Shown here: positions 42,913-51,554 of the stretch, piece by piece
Layout of the letters: the number at the start of each line of letters is the position of its first letter
How positions within the stretch are numbered: position 1 is the first letter of the stretch
From: Hyphomicrobiales bacterium
GTDB taxonomy: Bacteria; Pseudomonadota; Alphaproteobacteria; Rhizobiales; Xanthobacteraceae
Assembly: GCA_017305665.1 (NCBI GenBank)
Contig: JAFKKH010000032.1
Span: 1 to 64,000, forward strand
Direction: 5' to 3'
Length of the DNA stretch: 64,000 bases
Notes under the pieces: model-generated
Seen by the model: only the letters and a program-made list of their open reading frames with translations
What the model was told of the DNA's origin: nothing
The model's database searches: none
Program-made: the position numbers and the translations under genes

Positions 42913-43629
42913 ATGTCGGAGAAGCCAAAGAAGGAGGACTCCTCAGCCGCTTTCAAGATGGTTCCGGTAACGCGTGAGACCTATCAGGAGCAAAGCTACA
43001 GAAAGTTGCGGGACGCGCTGATGAAGGGACGCTTCAAGCCCGGCGATACCGTCAGCCTGCGCACGCTGGCGACCGAACTCGGCACCAGCCCCATGCCGAT
43101 CCGCGAGGCGGTTAGGCATCTCATTGCAGAACATGCGCTCGAACTTCGTCAGAATAGAACATTCGTCGTGCCGCTGATGAGCCGCGTGCAGCTCGACGAG
43201 TTGAGAAAGGTCAGGATAATTTTGGAGGGAGCGGTCGCCTATGAGGCCGCGCTGGTCATAAAGGAAGCCGACATTGCCGAGATGACTGCCTTACAGGATG
43301 AAATGAACTCCGCTGTATCGCGGCGCGATTCCAAGCGTTATCTGACCAAGAATCGGGACTTTCACTTCGCATTGTACCGGAGCTCCAACATTTCTTCCGC
43401 CGTCGATATCATCGAAACGCTTTGGCTTAGAATCGGCCCGAGTTTCAACTTTCTGCTGTCAGGGCCAGACTCGACCTTGCAACATAAAAACACTTCACAG
43501 CACCTCCTGAAGCATCATAGTGAAATCCTTCGAGCTGTCAGGGCACGTGATGGAGACGCGGCCCGAAAAGCTATCACGGGCGACATCAATGACGGTATGC
43601 GCGTCCTGATCGAGAAAGCACGCGGCTAA
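42913..43629 (+). CDS. GntR family regulator (FCD domain)
   Basis: A 238-residue regulator: winged helix at residues 25-90 (SYRKLRDALMKGRFKPGDTV, SLRTLATELGTSPMPIREAV, RHLIAEHALELRQNRTFVV) and an FCD ligand domain at 95-230 with the metal histidines in RDFHFALY and LLKHHSEIL. It follows pxpC in the same direction. It is the best candidate to bind TGTGATCACA at 33796, 39760 and 39935 and thus to control the whole 28.5-42.7 kb cluster, with an intermediate as inducer. AGAAGGAAATCC provides the ribosome site. Confidence 0.9.
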   Translation: MSEKPKKEDSSAAFKMVPVTRETYQEQSYRKLRDALMKGRFKPGDTVSLRTLATELGTSPMPIREAVRHLIAEHALELRQNRTFVVPLMSRVQLDELRKVRIILEGAVAYEAALVIKEADIAEMTALQDEMNSAVSRRDSKRYLTKNRDFHFALYRSSNISSAVDIIETLWLRIGPSFNFLLSGPDSTLQHKNTSQHLLKHHSEILRAVRARDGDAARKAITGDINDGMRVLIEKARG

Positions 43630-44340
43630 CATCGTGCACGATGAAGCATCGGCATAGGCTTAAAATCGAGTTTCGACAGGACGTATCCAAAATACCGAAC
43701 GCACCATGGCATAAAGGTCGAATAGTTTGCAGTTGACGCCGTAAACACCGATGGAAGAAAGCGAGAATAGCGGGAACATGATTGTGTAGGGAAAAATCAG
43801 CAGCTTATCCACATCGACGCAATCAACCGTGCAAAGTATTTGTCCTGTCTGGATGGCGTGCGGTCCATTCCGCTTTCGCTGTCACATCATATCATCGTTA
43901 CTCCGCCAACTGTTTTACCCGAAGAAGCTCTGTCATGGTCAAAGCCGACGCTCGCGACCTTAGCGCCGTCGGCGGCGGCTTCGCCCTGCTGGAATTCTTA
44001 CTTTCCTCGCCATGATCACCCACGCGATGCGCGCGATCTTGTTGGCGAGCGCAACGCGACAAGGTTGAAAGGCTTCATCGATAGCAAGCCTCACGCCCAT
44101 TCCGCCGAGAGCATATCACGGTCCCCTTCTTATCCGCCAAAGCACGGCGTGTGCCCCGACCACGCGCCCTGTTCGAACACATTCGAATCCTTCAATATGT
44201 CATTCGGCCTGCAATATTGACCCTGTAATGGGGATCGGCGTCCAAAGTTCAACACGGTGACGTAATTGCGGTCGGCGCTCGCGGCACAAAAACCTCACTA
44301 TCGTTGAGCTCTCGCAATCAAACGATTCGGAGGAGCTGTC
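43630..44340. other. Gene-poor interval with IS remnant
   Basis: 711 bases between the GntR gene and the IS110-family transposase. It holds a minus-strand fragment of another IS110-type transposase (43992-44078). The last 120-180 bases before 44341 probably belong to the left end of the intact element. No complete gene was seen. Confidence 0.55.
43992..44078 (-). pseudogene. C-terminal fragment of an IS110-family transposase
   Basis: Minus-strand codons spell RVALANKIARIAWVIMARK, the conserved C-terminal helix of IS110/IS1111 transposases. Only about 25 codons remain and the part before them is not in frame. The following bases toward 43840 (gtcctgtctggatggcgtgc on the plus strand) may be its old right end. 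It differs from the intact element at 44341, which ends without this motif. Confidence 0.55.
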
Positions 44341-45366
44341 ATGAAGCAATACGTCGGGCTGGACGTCTCGCAAAGAGAAACCGCAGTATGCGTGGTCAGC
44401 GAGACTGGGCAATTAATCTTCGAGGGAAAGGCCAAGTCTAATCCCGGCGATCTAACTAGGCTCCTTCGTAAACATGCGCCACTGGCGGAGCGCATTGGTT
44501 TTGAGACCGGTGCGATGGCGAGCTGGCTTTGGCACGAACTTCGTAGGGTCGAGCTTCCGGTCGTTTGTATTGATGCGCGGCATGCACACGCCGCCCTATC
44601 GGTGCGTATGAACAAGAGTGATCAGAACGATGCGCGAGGCCTCGCCGAGCTGGTGCGGATCGGTTGGTATCGAGAAGTCAAAATTAAAAGCGAGGAAAGC
44701 CAGAGGATCCGCTCGATACTCGTCGCGCGAGCCCGGCTTGTGTCCATGCGCCGGGATATCGAGAACCAGGTCCGCAGTCTGATCAAGGAATGCGGATTGC
44801 TATTCCCGCGCGCCATCGGCCGACAGTTCCGCAATCAGGTGAGCGACCTCTTGGGTGAAGATCATCAGCTCCTCAGTGTGATCGAGCCACTCCTGTCGAT
44901 TCATGAGCATATCTGCCAGCAGCAAAGCCGGTTCGACGACGATGTCCGCCGCTTGGCGAAGTCGGACGAGACGACGCGCCGCTTGATGACGGTACCTGGC
45001 GTCGGCGTGGTGACGGCCTTAACGTTCCGCCACACGATCGATGACCCGTCCCGCTTTCGATCGGCCTCGACAGTCGGAGCCTATCTCGGCTTAACACCTC
45101 GGCGCAACCAATCGGGCGATATTGACACTAGTGGCAAGATATCGCGATGGGGCGACCGGCTACTCCGGACTTATCTGTTCGAAGCCGCGACCGTTTTGCT
45201 TTATCGAACCAAAAAATGGTCCGCCCTCAAAGCCTGGGGAATGAAGCTTGCAAAACGGATCGGAATGAAAAAGGCGAAGGTCGCCATCGCGCGGAAGATC
45301 GCGGTGGTCCTCCACTGCATCTGGGTCGATGGCACGTCGTTCGATTGGGGCGCGAAGCCGGCCTAA
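44341..45366 (+). mobile_element. IS110-family transposase gene
   Basis: A 341-residue transposase. The N-terminal DEDD (RuvC-like) domain starts [16 protein letters not shown] and has [23 protein letters not shown] and [12 protein letters not shown]; the C-terminal Tnp20 domain has [32 protein letters not shown] and [17 protein letters not shown] with the catalytic serine region. A ribosome site, GGAGGAG, precedes ATG 44341. IS110 elements use a structured bridge RNA from their own non-coding end; strong hairpins lie just after the stop. Exact element ends cannot be fixed by eye because the family lacks long inverted repeats. Confidence 0.92.
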
Positions 45367-45384
45367 CTCATTTTGCAGGTTCCT

Positions 45385-45421
45385 GACCCGGTCCGCCGGG
45401 TCGGCGATGTCCCGCTGGGAC
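45385..45421 (+). ncRNA. Tandem hairpins after the IS110 transposase (bridge-RNA candidate)
   Basis: GACCCGG-tccg-CCGGGTC (45385-45402) is a perfect seven-base stem and GTCCC-gct-GGGAC (45409-45421) a five-base stem, 19 bases after the stop codon. IS1111-group elements carry the bridge RNA in this downstream end. The extent of the RNA and its loops cannot be settled from one copy. They could also act as a terminator, though no T-tract follows. Confidence 0.35.
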
Positions 45422-45607
45422 GGTCGTCGTGGTGACCTCGGTCAATCGGCTGGTGGCGTTAGTCCGTACTCCGCTCAACACGTTGAGGCACCCGACCCGG
45501 ACATCATCATGAGGCGCCTAGCGACCTCGGAAAGGACCATGACCCCAGTGCCGACATCTCAAGGAAGCTTGACAATAGCACGCAATTAAAGGGCCGATTG
45601 ACACTTC

Positions 45608-45982
45608 GGCAATCCCGGCGCCGAAAAGCCGGGACTCGTCGACGATCAGGGGCGCCTGCGCGACCTGTCGAATGTCATCGCCGATGTCATCGTGCCGTTC
45701 ACGCACTTCGCATTGCTGACGAACGAATATGCCGGCCGGCACAACGTTTCGGTCGACGACATCGCGCCGGTCGCGGTGAAGAACCATCGCAATGGCGCAA
45801 AAAATCCCAACGCGCAGCGGCAGTAGGAAAGAACGCTCGACGAAGTGCTTGGCGGCAAGAAAGTCTCGGGCTCGCTGACGGCATTGCAATGCACGCCGGT
45901 CGGCGAAGGCGCAGCCGCCGTGATCATGGCATCCGAAGATGGCATCAAGCGTCTCGGCATCAATCCGGATCGCGCCATCCGC
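45608..45982 (+). pseudogene. Fused scraps of a fumarylacetoacetate-hydrolase-like gene and a thiolase-like gene
   Basis: One frame first reads GNPGAEKPGLVDDQGRLRDL with SNVIADV, the N-terminus of an FAH-family hydrolase, then from about codon 35 FALLTNEYAGRHNVSVDDIA, VAVKNHRNGAKNPNAQ and ALQCTPVGEGAAAVIMAS, an inner part of a thiolase/lipid-transfer protein. A TAG at 45824-45826 interrupts the thiolase part. The two parts belong to different genes, so this is a deletion scar. It runs into an IS701-type fragment. Confidence 0.65.
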
Positions 45983-46056
45983 TGTCGGGTCTTATGACCC
46001 AGCCGATCCAGGAACGGCGTCAGCCAGCGTTCGAGTTCGTCTTCCCACTTCGCCAT
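45976..46056 (-). pseudogene. N-terminal fragment of an IS701-like transposase
   Basis: From ATG 46056 the minus strand encodes KWEDELERWLTPFLDRLGHK and then TRQRM, the usual start of IS701-family (DDE_5) transposases, and stops being similar exactly where the thiolase scrap begins on the other strand. Only about 27 codons remain. Confidence 0.6.
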
Positions 46057-46186
46057 GGTCAGCCCTCCGAGAGCCGACCACCCATGAATCATTGAAAAAT
46101 TGATTCGGGAATCCTAAAAAACGTGACAGAATCAACATTCTGCCAAAGTAGTGCTAGATCGCCTATCAGGGAATTCTTCTTGGTAA

Positions 46187-46294
46187 TCAGGCAGCAGTAA
46201 CGCTATCCAAGATGGAGCCCTTGTTCGTCCAGTAAGCCGCAACAACAATAAAGAGAGTGATCACCATCGATGAGAGCATACGGGCAAAGGTCAT
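46187..46294 (-). CDS. Small single-span membrane protein (35 aa)
   Basis: From ATG 46294, six bases after a perfect GGAGG, 35 codons encode a peptide with one membrane helix, SSMVITLFIVVAAYW, and the tail TNKGSILDSVTAA. The strong ribosome site and clean hydrophobic profile favour a real gene. It lies 26 bases after the 123-residue gene on the same strand. No family is recognised; small regulators of membrane proteins look like this. Confidence 0.55.
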   Translation of the reverse strand: MTFARMLSSMVITLFIVVAAYWTNKGSILDSVTAA

Positions 46295-46320
46295 TTCAGC
46301 CTCCAACGTTTGGTTGTTCT

Positions 46321-46692
46321 TTATTGAGATAAGATACGGACACAGCCGAACGCGTAACCCACCCCATCCAACCAAATTCGTACTATCGTCGCTTCATCAG
46401 ATCCGACGATGGGATACACAGCATTTGCCTCAAGAATCATCTGCCGGTTGTCATCGCTGGGCATCTTGAACGTCAACACAATCTGCGTCTGCAGCTTGAC
46501 TACGTGAGCCGTATTAGTGCGCGCCTGGAACGCGATCGTCACAGCCAACCCAATGAAAAACGAAGCATCCACAAAAACGAACGCTCTCTGATATGGGCTC
46601 GAAAACATGATGTTCGATCTCATTCGTTCGACGTGTGCTGTAAGCGCACCCAGAACAGATCGAACGAGCCGTTCCCGGTCTTCTTCATTCAA
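46321..46692 (-). CDS. Hypothetical protein (123 aa)
   Basis: A 123-residue frame with an amphipathic start (EEDRERLVRSVLGALTAHVE), a hydrophobic segment AFVFVDASFFIGLAVTIAF that could span the membrane, and a beta-rich end with IVLTFKMPSDDNRQM and ATIVRIWLDGVGYAF. Its composition is protein-like. It is upstream of the small membrane protein and could share a transcript. I do not recognise it; the ribosome site is poor, so confidence is moderate. Confidence 0.5.
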   Translation of the reverse strand: MNEEDRERLVRSVLGALTAHVERMRSNIMFSSPYQRAFVFVDASFFIGLAVTIAFQARTNTAHVVKLQTQIVLTFKMPSDDNRQMILEANAVYPIVGSDEATIVRIWLDGVGYAFGCVRILSQ

Positions 46693-46877
46693 CGATGGAT
46701 CGACGTCTGTGCCTTCGGCCGAACATCGCCGGTCGCCGCGTTTGTACTCGGCGGTCTCTCAGAAGGCGGGATGCTTGTCCAGAGGCACGAAACTTCATCA
46801 TCATTGACCGAAAGTTGGGCAATCGGCTAGACTCAACAAGTCCTTCGGCACACCAAAAAGCTTCGGTTTTCTGCACT

Positions 46878-47594
46878 ATGCCAGTTTCTCGCGCTTCAAC
46901 AAAAAACTCAAAGGTCCGTACGGATCAAGAATTATCCGTAGATGATGTCGTCGAGAAGATTTACGGCGCCATATTCTCGCACCTTCTCCATCCCGGTACC
47001 AAGCTTGGTGAAGATCGCTTGGCAACGATCTTCGGGACCAGCCGAAGCAAGGTGCGCGAAGCATTGGCTCGGCTCGCGAACGATCAGGTTGTCGAGCTTA
47101 TTCCACAGCGCGGAGCCTATGTAGCGCGTCCCTCGATCGAGAAAGCCAACGATGTTTTCGAGGCCCGTCGACTGATCGAGCCAGGTATTCTGCATCGTTT
47201 GGTGGCAAACCCGACGCCGAAGATCTCCTCGGCCTTGCGCGCCCATCAGCGAAAGGAAAAAGACGCGCGCCGCGCGAAGGATGATAGAACAATCCTTCGC
47301 CTTTCAGGTGAATTTCATCTGCTCTTGGCCGAATTGGCCGGAAACGACGTTCTCACGCGCAGCATGCGCGAGCTGACGACTATTACTTGCCTGATCATTT
47401 CGTTGTATGACGCTCCTACATCATCATGCTGCCGCGAGGACGAGCATGCCAACATCATCGGCGCTATCATCGAAGGAAACGAAAACCGCGCCGTAACGCT
47501 GATGCTGGAGCATCTCGAAGACATCCGAAGCAACCTCAATTTGCGCCGTGATGCTCCGGTCATCGAGCTTGAGGCCGTGTTCGGCGCGATCTAG
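46878..47594 (+). CDS. GntR family regulator (FCD domain)
   Basis: A 238-residue regulator from ATG 46878; the frame is open to 46695 but without family features. The winged helix (residues 22-90) has VVEKIYGAIFSHLLHPGTKL, LATIFGTSRSKVREALARLA and the wing IPQRGAYVARPS; the FCD domain has SGEFHLLLAELAGN and EDEHANIIGAI metal histidines. Its end overlaps the convergent hydantoinase gene by four bases. It probably binds the two ATTGTyrACAAT sites at 52914-52950 and controls the leftward operon. Confidence 0.88.
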   Translation: MPVSRASTKNSKVRTDQELSVDDVVEKIYGAIFSHLLHPGTKLGEDRLATIFGTSRSKVREALARLANDQVVELIPQRGAYVARPSIEKANDVFEARRLIEPGILHRLVANPTPKISSALRAHQRKEKDARRAKDDRTILRLSGEFHLLLAELAGNDVLTRSMRELTTITCLIISLYDAPTSSCCREDEHANIIGAIIEGNENRAVTLMLEHLEDIRSNLNLRRDAPVIELEAVFGAI

Positions 47595-49000
47595 ACGTCC
47601 GGGTAGAGCGATGGCCGGCCACACGGCAGAAATCGGCCAGCAAGGTCGCCGGCGAATTCCTTACCGTTCCATACGACATTGCCGCGAAGAAGCGTCATCG
47701 CAGGCCAGGCCTGCAGGGACATTCCGTCGTAAGGCGTGTAGTCGACCGCGTGATGCAGCATCGCGTTGCAAATGGTCGTCTCTTTCGCTTCCCACACAAC
47801 TAGATCGGCGTCGGCGCCCACTGCGATAGTGCCCTTTTTAGGGAAGAGCCCGTACGTCTTCGCCGGGTTCGTGGCGGTAAGTTCGACAAACTTCTGCGGC
47901 GTGATGCGACGCTTCAGAACACCCTCTGACCATAGCAGGGGCATCCGGGTCTCGAGGCCCGGAATTCCGTTGGGAATATGCCGAAAGGCAACTTCTTTGC
48001 CACCAGGGTGCTTGCCGTCCTCCCCGAGGAAACGATACGGCGCATGATCCGATGAGAAGACCGTGAAAGTGCCATCGGCGAGACCGTCCCAAATGGCTTT
48101 TTGACTCGTCTTGTCACGGGGCGGCGGACTGCAGACGCATCGTGCGCCCTCATAGGAATCGTCAAGTCCTAGATCCGCGGCTGTGAGAAATAGGTATTGC
48201 GGGCAGGTCTCGGCCAAAATTCGGAGTCCGCGGGAACGTGCCCATCGTATCTGCTCGACGACGTCCTTGCCTGATACATGGACAATCAAGAGAGGAACGT
48301 CGATCAACTCGGCGTAGGTAATGATGCGATGAGTCGCTTCGCGTTCTGCCAGCATCGGTCGTGACTCAGCGTGCCAGCGAGGCGCCGTTCTGCCCGCGGC
48401 TTCGAGTTTCTTCGTCAGCCATTCGATACATTCGGCATTTTCGGCGTGAACCATTGGCATGGCCGAATATCTGCGCGCCACGTCCAGAAGTTCGATGATC
48501 TGCCGATCGTCGATCTTCAGGTCATCGTACGTCATGTAGATCTTGAAGGAGGTGTACCCGTCTCCGATCAGCGTCGGGAGTTCCTTGCCTATCACTTCGT
48601 CGGTCGGATCCGTGACGATGAGATGGAAGGCGTAGTCGACATGCGCCTTGCCCTCCGCCTTGCCGTGATACTCGGCAACGGCCTCGAGCAGGGATTGCCC
48701 TTTCATTTGGGCCGCGAAGGGAATGATCGTCGTTGTTCCCCCGCATGCTGCCGAACGGGAGCCGGTGGTGAAGTCATCAGCCATCCGGATGGGTGCTGCA
48801 TGCGGCTGGTCGAGATGGCAGTGGGCGTCGACGCCCCCCGGCGTGACGTATCGTCCCGCGGCATCGATCTCGCGGGCGGCTTTCAGAAGGGCCTCCCCGA
48901 TTGAGACAATACGTCCCTCGCGAACGCCGATATCGCAGGAGATGATATCGCTTGCGGTTACCGCGCGAGCGTTTCGTACGACTAGATCTAATTCTGACAT
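47591..49000 (-). CDS. Dihydropyrimidinase/D-hydantoinase-type amidohydrolase
   Basis: A 469-residue cyclic amidase. Metal ligands are seen in DAHCHLDQP (H60, H62), the carbamylated lysine in FKIYMTYDD (K153), MVHAEN, LLIVHVSG and the aspartate in FSSDHAPY; NGIPGLETRMPLL is typical for hydantoinases. It would open a hydantoin, dihydropyrimidine or similar ring. It is last in an operon with a racemase-like enzyme, a pairing often found in hydantoin use, but no carbamoylase is present. Gap to the SDR gene is 27 bases. Confidence 0.88.
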   Translation of the reverse strand: MSELDLVVRNARAVTASDIISCDIGVREGRIVSIGEALLKAAREIDAAGRYVTPGGVDAHCHLDQPHAAPIRMADDFTTGSRSAACGGTTTIIPFAAQMKGQSLLEAVAEYHGKAEGKAHVDYAFHLIVTDPTDEVIGKELPTLIGDGYTSFKIYMTYDDLKIDDRQIIELLDVARRYSAMPMVHAENAECIEWLTKKLEAAGRTAPRWHAESRPMLAEREATHRIITYAELIDVPLLIVHVSGKDVVEQIRWARSRGLRILAETCPQYLFLTAADLGLDDSYEGARCVCSPPPRDKTSQKAIWDGLADGTFTVFSSDHAPYRFLGEDGKHPGGKEVAFRHIPNGIPGLETRMPLLWSEGVLKRRITPQKFVELTATNPAKTYGLFPKKGTIAVGADADLVVWEAKETTICNAMLHHAVDYTPYDGMSLQAWPAMTLLRGNVVWNGKEFAGDLAGRFLPCGRPSLYPDV

Positions 49001-49027
49001 GTATCCGACTTCGTTTTCCGGGCGGAA

Positions 49028-49822
49028 CTAGGCAGCTATCCAACCACCGTCGACCATGAGCTCCGCGCCCGTGATAAACGTGGCTTCTGCGCTCGCGAGG
49101 AAAAGGATGGCATGCGCGACATCACCTGGAGCGCCTAGTCGCGGCCAGGGAGTGCGCCGGTTGGCACGCTCCAGCACGTCCGGGTCCACGGCGCGCCCGC
49201 CTGCCCCCGTTTGGATTTTGCCAGGAGCGACGGCGTTACATACGATGCCCTGCGCCGCATAATCGGTCGCAACCTGTCGTGTGAGATACGCGATGCCCGC
49301 TTTACTCACGCCGTAAACGAGATCTTGAGGAGCGGCGATTATGCCGTGTTGTGAAGATAGATTCACAATTCGGCCGCGGACTTCCCCGACGAGTGGCTGT
49401 TTGACCATCTGACGTATGGCCGCTCGGCAGCAGCGATACACGCCGGTCAGATTGACGTTCAGCATGCGTTGCCAGTCAGCCTCCTCAAGATCCAGGAGCG
49501 GCCGTGCGTGCCGAATACATGCGTTGTTCACGATCACGTCCAGGCGACCGTGACGCTCAACGACAGAAGAAATCAGATTGTCAACGTCCTTGCCGCCACC
49601 CACGTCGGTTCGGATGAACTCGCCGGCTAAGCCTACCTTCCGCATGGCTTCGGCCGTGGACGCGCCTCCCTCTATGACATCCTCCGTGACATCGGCGATG
49701 ACGACCTTCGCGCCATGCTGTGCCAAAAGCATGGCCGTCGCCCGCCCGATACCAGACGCTGCACCGGTAACGATGCAGACTTTATCCTGCATCCGCCCGG
49801 AGGACTTCTCGTTCCCGCTCAT
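49028..49822 (-). CDS. SDR family oxidoreductase
   Basis: A 264-residue classical SDR. TGAASGIGRATAML is the cofactor loop, NNACIRH the NNAG-type motif, serine in NLSSQHG and the catalytic YGVSKAG are present, and the C-terminus has TGAELMVDGGW. The aspartate in VVIADVTEDV after strand 2 suggests NAD. It overlaps the epimerase gene upstream as ATGA. Substrate unknown; in this operon it may oxidise or reduce a hydroxy compound from ring opening. Confidence 0.88.
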   Translation of the reverse strand: MSGNEKSSGRMQDKVCIVTGAASGIGRATAMLLAQHGAKVVIADVTEDVIEGGASTAEAMRKVGLAGEFIRTDVGGGKDVDNLISSVVERHGRLDVIVNNACIRHARPLLDLEEADWQRMLNVNLTGVYRCCRAAIRQMVKQPLVGEVRGRIVNLSSQHGIIAAPQDLVYGVSKAGIAYLTRQVATDYAAQGIVCNAVAPGKIQTGAGGRAVDPDVLERANRRTPWPRLGAPGDVAHAILFLASAEATFITGAELMVDGGWIAA

Positions 49823-50820
49823 TTTAAGGCCCCGCTGCTTTCAGTCGACTCGATTGTAGTTCGCCAGGCTTGAAAGTCCGCGAAGGCTTTGGCTAGGTCG
49901 TAGTGGGGCGTAAAGCCTGTATCATTGACGAGCCGCGCGATGCGCATGGAAGCGCGATCATACGTGTTGTAGAGGTTCACGTTAGCTGGTTCGCCATCAT
50001 GCGCGTTCCGCCAGCGGAAGCCCGGATGCTGTTTTCGGACCAGCGCGCACCAGTCGTCGGTCGAAAACTCGAAGGTGGCCGCGACGTTGTACATAGTGTG
50101 CGGCAGGCGCGGGCGATCAAGCAACGCCTTCAAACCTGCAGCACCGTCTCGGACGTAAAGCCAATCGCGCGTACTGTTCCAAGGGAGAACTGCCTCTTCG
50201 CCACGCTGTGCGAGGCGAAGGATTTGCAAAAGAGCGCTCAAGGTGTCGCGGAAGCCGGTCTCGCGCTCCCATGGCCCGTAACAAGTACCTAGCCGGCCGG
50301 CGACGACATCGATGTCGTACAGCCGACCAAGCCGCAATGCTGCGGCCTCAGCCGCCTGCTTCGAAATCCCATAAAGACCTTCCGGCCTCTGCGGCGTTTC
50401 ATCTTCGATCAGACTTGCCGCCGTCTCGCCACTCGCGCCATACACCGAGCCAGAGCTTACGTAGACGACCCGCTCCACACCCTTCTTGGCCGCTTGGGAA
50501 ATCGCAGCGATAGTTCCGCCCACGTTGACGTCGATGATCGTTCCAGGGTCCTGGCGTTCGCGGTTCGCATCGGCGGTCACAGCCGCGAGCGCGACAAGCC
50601 GTTTAACGCCGAACTTCTTCATCGTGTCGTCGAGGAAGTCGCGGTTCGTAACGCTACCTTGGGCGAAATCGAATCGGCCGCCGCGTCGGGCAAATGCAGC
50701 GACGGCGGCTTGTGGCGGCGGATTCACGTCGACGCCGACGACATGCTCTCCTTTCGACAATATCTCCTCGGTCAGAGCAATGCCGACGAAACCGCTGCTC
50801 CCCGTTATCATCGTACTCAT
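49819..50820 (-). CDS. NAD-dependent epimerase/dehydratase family protein
   Basis: A 333-residue extended SDR. MITGSSGFVGIALTEEIL is the Rossmann start, VYVSSGSVYGASG gives the catalytic serine and YGISKQAAEAAAL the Tyr/Lys pair; AGRLGTCYGPWERETGF is the substrate loop. Such proteins act on sugar nucleotides but also on small hydroxy acids such as uronates. It overlaps both neighbours by four bases, so it is tightly co-translated with the racemase-like and SDR genes, which argues for a catabolic role here. Confidence 0.87.
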   Translation of the reverse strand: MSTMITGSSGFVGIALTEEILSKGEHVVGVDVNPPPQAAVAAFARRGGRFDFAQGSVTNRDFLDDTMKKFGVKRLVALAAVTADANRERQDPGTIIDVNVGGTIAAISQAAKKGVERVVYVSSGSVYGASGETAASLIEDETPQRPEGLYGISKQAAEAAALRLGRLYDIDVVAGRLGTCYGPWERETGFRDTLSALLQILRLAQRGEEAVLPWNSTRDWLYVRDGAAGLKALLDRPRLPHTMYNVAATFEFSTDDWCALVRKQHPGFRWRNAHDGEPANVNLYNTYDRASMRIARLVNDTGFTPHYDLAKAFADFQAWRTTIESTESSGALK

Positions 50821-51548
50821 TGCTCAATACCCGAAAAGATCCGGCCCCAGCCACGAACGAGAGTGGGATCTACTCCGATCGTCTGGAGCGCCATCCAGAC
50901 CGTCGTCGATACAGTGTCGAGAAGGACTGTATCGCTCCCCTGCTCTACTTTCTCCGCGAGATGCGCCGCCCTGAGGTTCGTGCAATAGGTTGCGATTGCA
51001 TCCGGCTTTTCCGTAGCGACCTGACCGATCATCTTCGCGAGAGTCTCGGGTTCGACTTCGGCGAATTCGTAGTTCACGTGCAGCCCTAGCGGACGGGCGC
51101 TGATACAAGAGATTCCGGCATCTTTGTAATTTCGCTCGATCTTCTCTTGGACATCTGCCGTGTAGGGCGTGACCAACCCTAGTGATTGCGACTGATGCAA
51201 GCGCAACCACTCGTTAAGCCCGAGAATGGCGGAGGTGGCTGGAATTCCCGTAGCGTCAGTGATCGTTTTTGCTAAGTGAACGTCACTCTCAAAGCCTAAC
51301 CATCCAGCCGACGTTCCGCTCCAGCAGATGACATCCACCTTCGCATCCGCCAGAAGTCGGGCTGCAACGAGGATCTTCTCGGCATCAAACTGCCGCAACG
51401 CTCCGGACGAGAGCGCAATCTCGGTGACGGTGAACCTCGAGAAGTGCGCCGTGACGTCCGGGAGATCGCGAAGTATTGCGCTCGTTATCGGTTCGAGAGC
51501 TGTGTTCGACGATGGAGTCAGAATACCGATACGTTTTCTTTCGGACAT
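50817..51548 (-). CDS. Asp/Glu/hydantoin racemase or maleate isomerase-like protein
   Basis: A 243-residue protein of the Asp/Glu racemase superfamily. ILTPSSNTALEP starts the first domain, and the two potential catalytic cysteines are C75 in VICWSGTSAGWLG and C189 in ATYCTNLRA; GLVTPYTADVQEKI lies between. Relatives are maleate cis-trans isomerase, arylmalonate decarboxylase and hydantoin racemase. With a hydantoinase in the same operon, racemisation of a hydantoin or amino-acid derivative is attractive, but the TPSSNT start is closer to maleate isomerases. It is six bases from the MFS gene. Confidence 0.83.
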   Translation of the reverse strand: MSERKRIGILTPSSNTALEPITSAILRDLPDVTAHFSRFTVTEIALSSGALRQFDAEKILVAARLLADAKVDVICWSGTSAGWLGFESDVHLAKTITDATGIPATSAILGLNEWLRLHQSQSLGLVTPYTADVQEKIERNYKDAGISCISARPLGLHVNYEFAEVEPETLAKMIGQVATEKPDAIATYCTNLRAAHLAEKVEQGSDTVLLDTVSTTVWMALQTIGVDPTLVRGWGRIFSGIEQ

Positions 51549-51554
51549 AAGGCC

